NCBI RefSeq assembly: GCF_019443325.1
Contig: NZ_CP080383.1
Coordinates: 3,534,001-3,598,000 of the forward strand
From: Cryobacterium sp. PAMC25264
GTDB taxonomy: Bacteria > Actinomycetota > Actinomycetes > Actinomycetales > Microbacteriaceae
Reading direction: 5' to 3'
DNA length: 64,000 bases
The notes beneath the pieces were generated by a model. That model made no database searches. It was not told the DNA's origin and worked only from the letters and a program-made list of their open reading frames with translations. The position numbers and the translations under genes are program-made. Within the stretch, counting starts at the first letter, position 1. Every line of letters starts with the position of its first letter. This document shows, piece after piece, positions 61,884 through 64,000 of this stretch.

Positions 61884-63467
61884 TTGGCGATCGAGAGTAC
61901 CCCACCCGTCGTACGACCTGACACCCTGCCGCGGGTGCGCCTGGAGGCGGTCGCCGAGAGGGCTGAGGCCTGGTGCGATCCTGCTGACGCTGCCACGGTC
62001 GTGACGGGCATCGCCCTGTCGACGCAGTCGGTGCAGCCCGGGGATCTGTTCGTTGCCTTGCCCGGCAAGAACGGCCACGGCGCCCAGTACGCGGCACAGG
62101 CTGTGCAGGCGGGGGCCGCCGCGGTGCTCACCGACGCGGCCGGTGAGGCGGAGGCGCGGTCCGCCGGGGTGCCCTGCATCATCAGCGACAACCTGCGTGA
62201 CCGGCTCGGCGAGCTGAGCGCGTTCATCTACGACACCGCCGACAGCGACCTCGTGATCTTCGGCATCACCGGAACGAACGGTAAAACCACCACCGCCCAT
62301 GTGCTCGAGGCGGTGCTCGGCCAGATGGGACTGGTCACGGGCCTGTCGACCACGGCCGAGCGGCACATCGCCGGCGAGGTCTTCGTCTCCAAGCTCACCA
62401 CGCCAGAGGCCACCGATGTGCACGCGCTCCTGGCCCGGATGAAGGAGCAGAGCGTGCAGGCCGTGGTGCTCGAGGTGAGCGCCCAGGGTCTCACGCACGG
62501 CCGGGTGGACGGCATCGTTTTCGACTGCGCGGGCTTCACCAACCTCTCGATCGACCACCTCGACGACTACGGCACGATGGAGAACTACTTCCAGGCCAAG
62601 GAGATCCTGTTCCGCCCGGAGCGGGCGCGCACCGGTGTGGTGAGCATGGAGACCCCGTGGGGCCTCCGGTTGCTCAGTGAGCCCACGATCCCGGTGTCGT
62701 CGATCTCAGCGGATGCCGACGCCGACCCGGACTGGCGACTGGAGATTCTCGAGTCCCTGCCCCAGTCGACCCGATTCCGGGTGCAGAACCGGGCCGGTGA
62801 CCGCGTGGAGACGACCGTGGCACTGCTCGGCGACCACCTGGTGGCCGACGCGGGCCTGGCCATCGCGATGATCGTCGAGGCCGGCTACCCGGCCGCGCAG
62901 GTGCAGGCCGCCGTGCACGACGGCATCCGGGTGTACATCCCCGGGCGCACCGAGAGCGTCTCCGGGCCGACCGGTCCGCGCGTGTACGTGGACTTCGGTC
63001 ACAGCTCCGACGCGTTCGAAAAGACCCTGCGGGCCGTGCGCACGGTCACCCCTGGCCGGGTCATCATGCTCTTCGGCGCCGACGGCGACCGGGACCCGGT
63101 CAAGCGCCCCGAGATGGCCAGGGTCGCGGCGGCCGGCTCCGACATCGTGGTGGTCACCGACCACCACCCGCGGTTCGAAGACCCGGCCAGCATCCGGCGG
63201 ATGCTCGTCGACGCCGCCCGCGAGGCGTTCCCCGGCAAGCAGATCGTGGAGGTGTCGCCGCCCGAGGCCGCCATCGACTACGCGGTGGACCTGGCGCGGG
63301 ACGGCGACGCCATTCTCTGGGCCGGGCCCGGACACCAGGACTACCGGGACATCCGCGGGGTGCGCACGCCCTACTCGGCGCGGGAGCTGGCCCGGGAGGC
63401 CCTCACCCGGCACGGCTGGCCGGCCCAGCAGCCCTCCGAACCCGCCGTCCCCTCCCGCGAACTGTGA
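61884..63467 (+). CDS. MurE-like Mur ligase
   Basis: A 527-residue ATP-dependent ligase of the UDP-MurNAc-tripeptide synthetase type. The ATP loop is GITGTNGKTTTAHVLE (about residue 120); further motifs are SKLTTPEATDVHALL, FTNLSIDHLDDYGTMENYF with the AK segment, GRTESV, and HSSDAFEKTLRAVR. The motif that reads DNPR or DNPA in MurE enzymes is here TDHHPRFEDP. I start at TTG 61884 because GGAGG lies at 61871-61875 and a promoter lies upstream. It is outside a dcw cluster, so it may be a paralogue with another amino acid or substrate. Confidence 0.82.
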   Translation: MAIESTPPVVRPDTLPRVRLEAVAERAEAWCDPADAATVVTGIALSTQSVQPGDLFVALPGKNGHGAQYAAQAVQAGAAAVLTDAAGEAEARSAGVPCIISDNLRDRLGELSAFIYDTADSDLVIFGITGTNGKTTTAHVLEAVLGQMGLVTGLSTTAERHIAGEVFVSKLTTPEATDVHALLARMKEQSVQAVVLEVSAQGLTHGRVDGIVFDCAGFTNLSIDHLDDYGTMENYFQAKEILFRPERARTGVVSMETPWGLRLLSEPTIPVSSISADADADPDWRLEILESLPQSTRFRVQNRAGDRVETTVALLGDHLVADAGLAIAMIVEAGYPAAQVQAAVHDGIRVYIPGRTESVSGPTGPRVYVDFGHSSDAFEKTLRAVRTVTPGRVIMLFGADGDRDPVKRPEMARVAAAGSDIVVVTDHHPRFEDPASIRRMLVDAAREAFPGKQIVEVSPPEAAIDYAVDLARDGDAILWAGPGHQDYRDIRGVRTPYSARELAREALTRHGWPAQQPSEPAVPSREL

Positions 63468-63524
63468 CTTAAGCACCAAAAACTCGGGTTTTCAGGTGCT
63501 TAGCTCACAGTTCGCGGTGGGCGG
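63449..63524. repeat. Extragenic palindrome family B, complete copy
   Basis: CGCGAACTGTGA at 63456-63467 pairs perfectly with TCACAGTTCGCG at 63505-63516, TAAGCACC with GGTGCTTA inside and AAAA with TTTT at the loop. It covers the 3' ends of the convergent MurE-like and hutI genes and should act as a bidirectional terminator. Confidence 0.9.
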
Positions 63525-64000
63525 GGGCGGCGCGGATGCCCTCGGTCCAGGTGGCCACGCAGAGCGGCACGCCCGGCCGGTAGGCGAGATGGGCCACGGC
63601 GGGGGCATCCAGCACCTGCAGGTCGGCCCGGCCGCCGACCCGCAGCGAGCCCACCGCATCCGGCCCGTGCTCGCGACCGAGCGCCCGGGCCGCGCCCCGG
63701 GTGGCCGCCCAGACCGCCTCGCGCACGGTGAGGCCCATCTGCAGCACCGCTGTGGCCACGCAGAACGGCATCGATGTGGTGTACGAGGTGCCCGGGTTGC
63801 AGTTGCTGGCCAGGGCGATGTGCGCGCCGGCGTCGAGCAGCCGCCGAGCCGGCGGGAACGGTTCGCGGGTGGACAGGTCGCAGGCCGGCAGCAGTGTGGC
63901 CACGGTGTTCGACCCGGCCAGGGCGTCGATGTCGGCGTCGTCGAGGTGGTTGCAGTGGTCCACGCTGGCGCAGCCGAGCTCCACGGCCAGGCGCACCCCG
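63505..64000 (-). CDS. hutI: Imidazolonepropionase, 3' part (5' end outside window)
   Basis: The C-terminal 164 residues of HutI, the histidine-degradation amidohydrolase that opens imidazolone-5-propionate. Recognisable segments are SVDHCNHLDDADIDALAGS, VATLLPACDLS, and ASNCNPGTSYTTSM, followed by MGLTVREAVWAATRGAARAL. The last corresponds to the region where HutI normally has Asp before CNPG; here it is Asn. The frame is open to the window edge, so the start is not visible. Its last codons lie in the family B palindrome. Confidence 0.88.
   Translation of the reverse strand, partial: GVRLAVELGCASVDHCNHLDDADIDALAGSNTVATLLPACDLSTREPFPPARRLLDAGAHIALASNCNPGTSYTTSMPFCVATAVLQMGLTVREAVWAATRGAARALGREHGPDAVGSLRVGGRADLQVLDAPAVAHLAYRPGVPLCVATWTEGIRAAPAHREL

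Overview
The window is high-GC actinobacterial chromosome. The cluster crgA, class E sortase, trpG-type amidotransferase, pknB, pknA, pbpA, rodA, pstP, fhaB, fhaA, tRNA-Leu is the cell-envelope/cell-division block that lies near oriC in actinobacteria. GTG/TTG starts, overlapping genes and the protein styles suggest a Microbacteriaceae member, perhaps Cryobacterium-like; that placement is inference.

Region 1 (1-15750) is an accessory island: hypothetical genes, a DUF3800 protein and a large RHS/PA14 polymorphic-toxin-like gene, broken up by four insertion sequences (IS21 at 2467-4601, IS3 at 4806-6362, IS3 at 8685-9936, IS21 at 13114-15748). Two insertions can be undone on paper from their target duplications, restoring a small cytosolic gene and the RHS frame.

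Region 2 (15783-30275) is the oriC-proximal housekeeping block: cyclophilin, rhomboid protease, a cluster of DnaA-box-like motifs, then crgA and the sortase/amidotransferase genes, and the seven-gene minus-strand operon fhaA-fhaB-pstP-rodA-pbpA-pknA-pknB, which couples Ser/Thr phosphorylation to peptidoglycan synthesis. It ends at a tRNA-Leu(CAG) with a strong terminator.

Region 3 (30414-40103) is metabolic: aldo/keto reductase, a lipoprotein, luxS-mtnN (activated methyl cycle), a GH65 disaccharide phosphorylase with its beta-phosphoglucomutase-like partner, and a DHA2 drug exporter.

Region 4 (40293-48642) is the most intriguing: seven tightly packed plus-strand genes joining nicotinamide riboside uptake (pnuC) and NAD synthesis (nadR) to a MoxR-type AAA+ ATPase, a protein combining an HEIGHH zinc-binding motif with a von Willebrand A MIDAS domain, two unknown proteins and an adenylate-forming enzyme. 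It looks like one functional system.

Region 5 (48816-64000) holds a DinB-like protein, a HAD phosphatase, a hydroxybutyrate/ketoacid catabolic operon (MFS transporter, dehydrogenase, CoA-transferase A/B, thiolase) with a divergent LysR regulator, an ISL3-family element, a phosphoglycerate-mutase-like protein, a LolA-like exported protein with an ABC transporter (ATPase frameshifted), a MurE-like ligase and the 3' part of hutI. Two families of extragenic palindromes are scattered through regions 3-5. No gene-free stretch exceeds about 300 bases.
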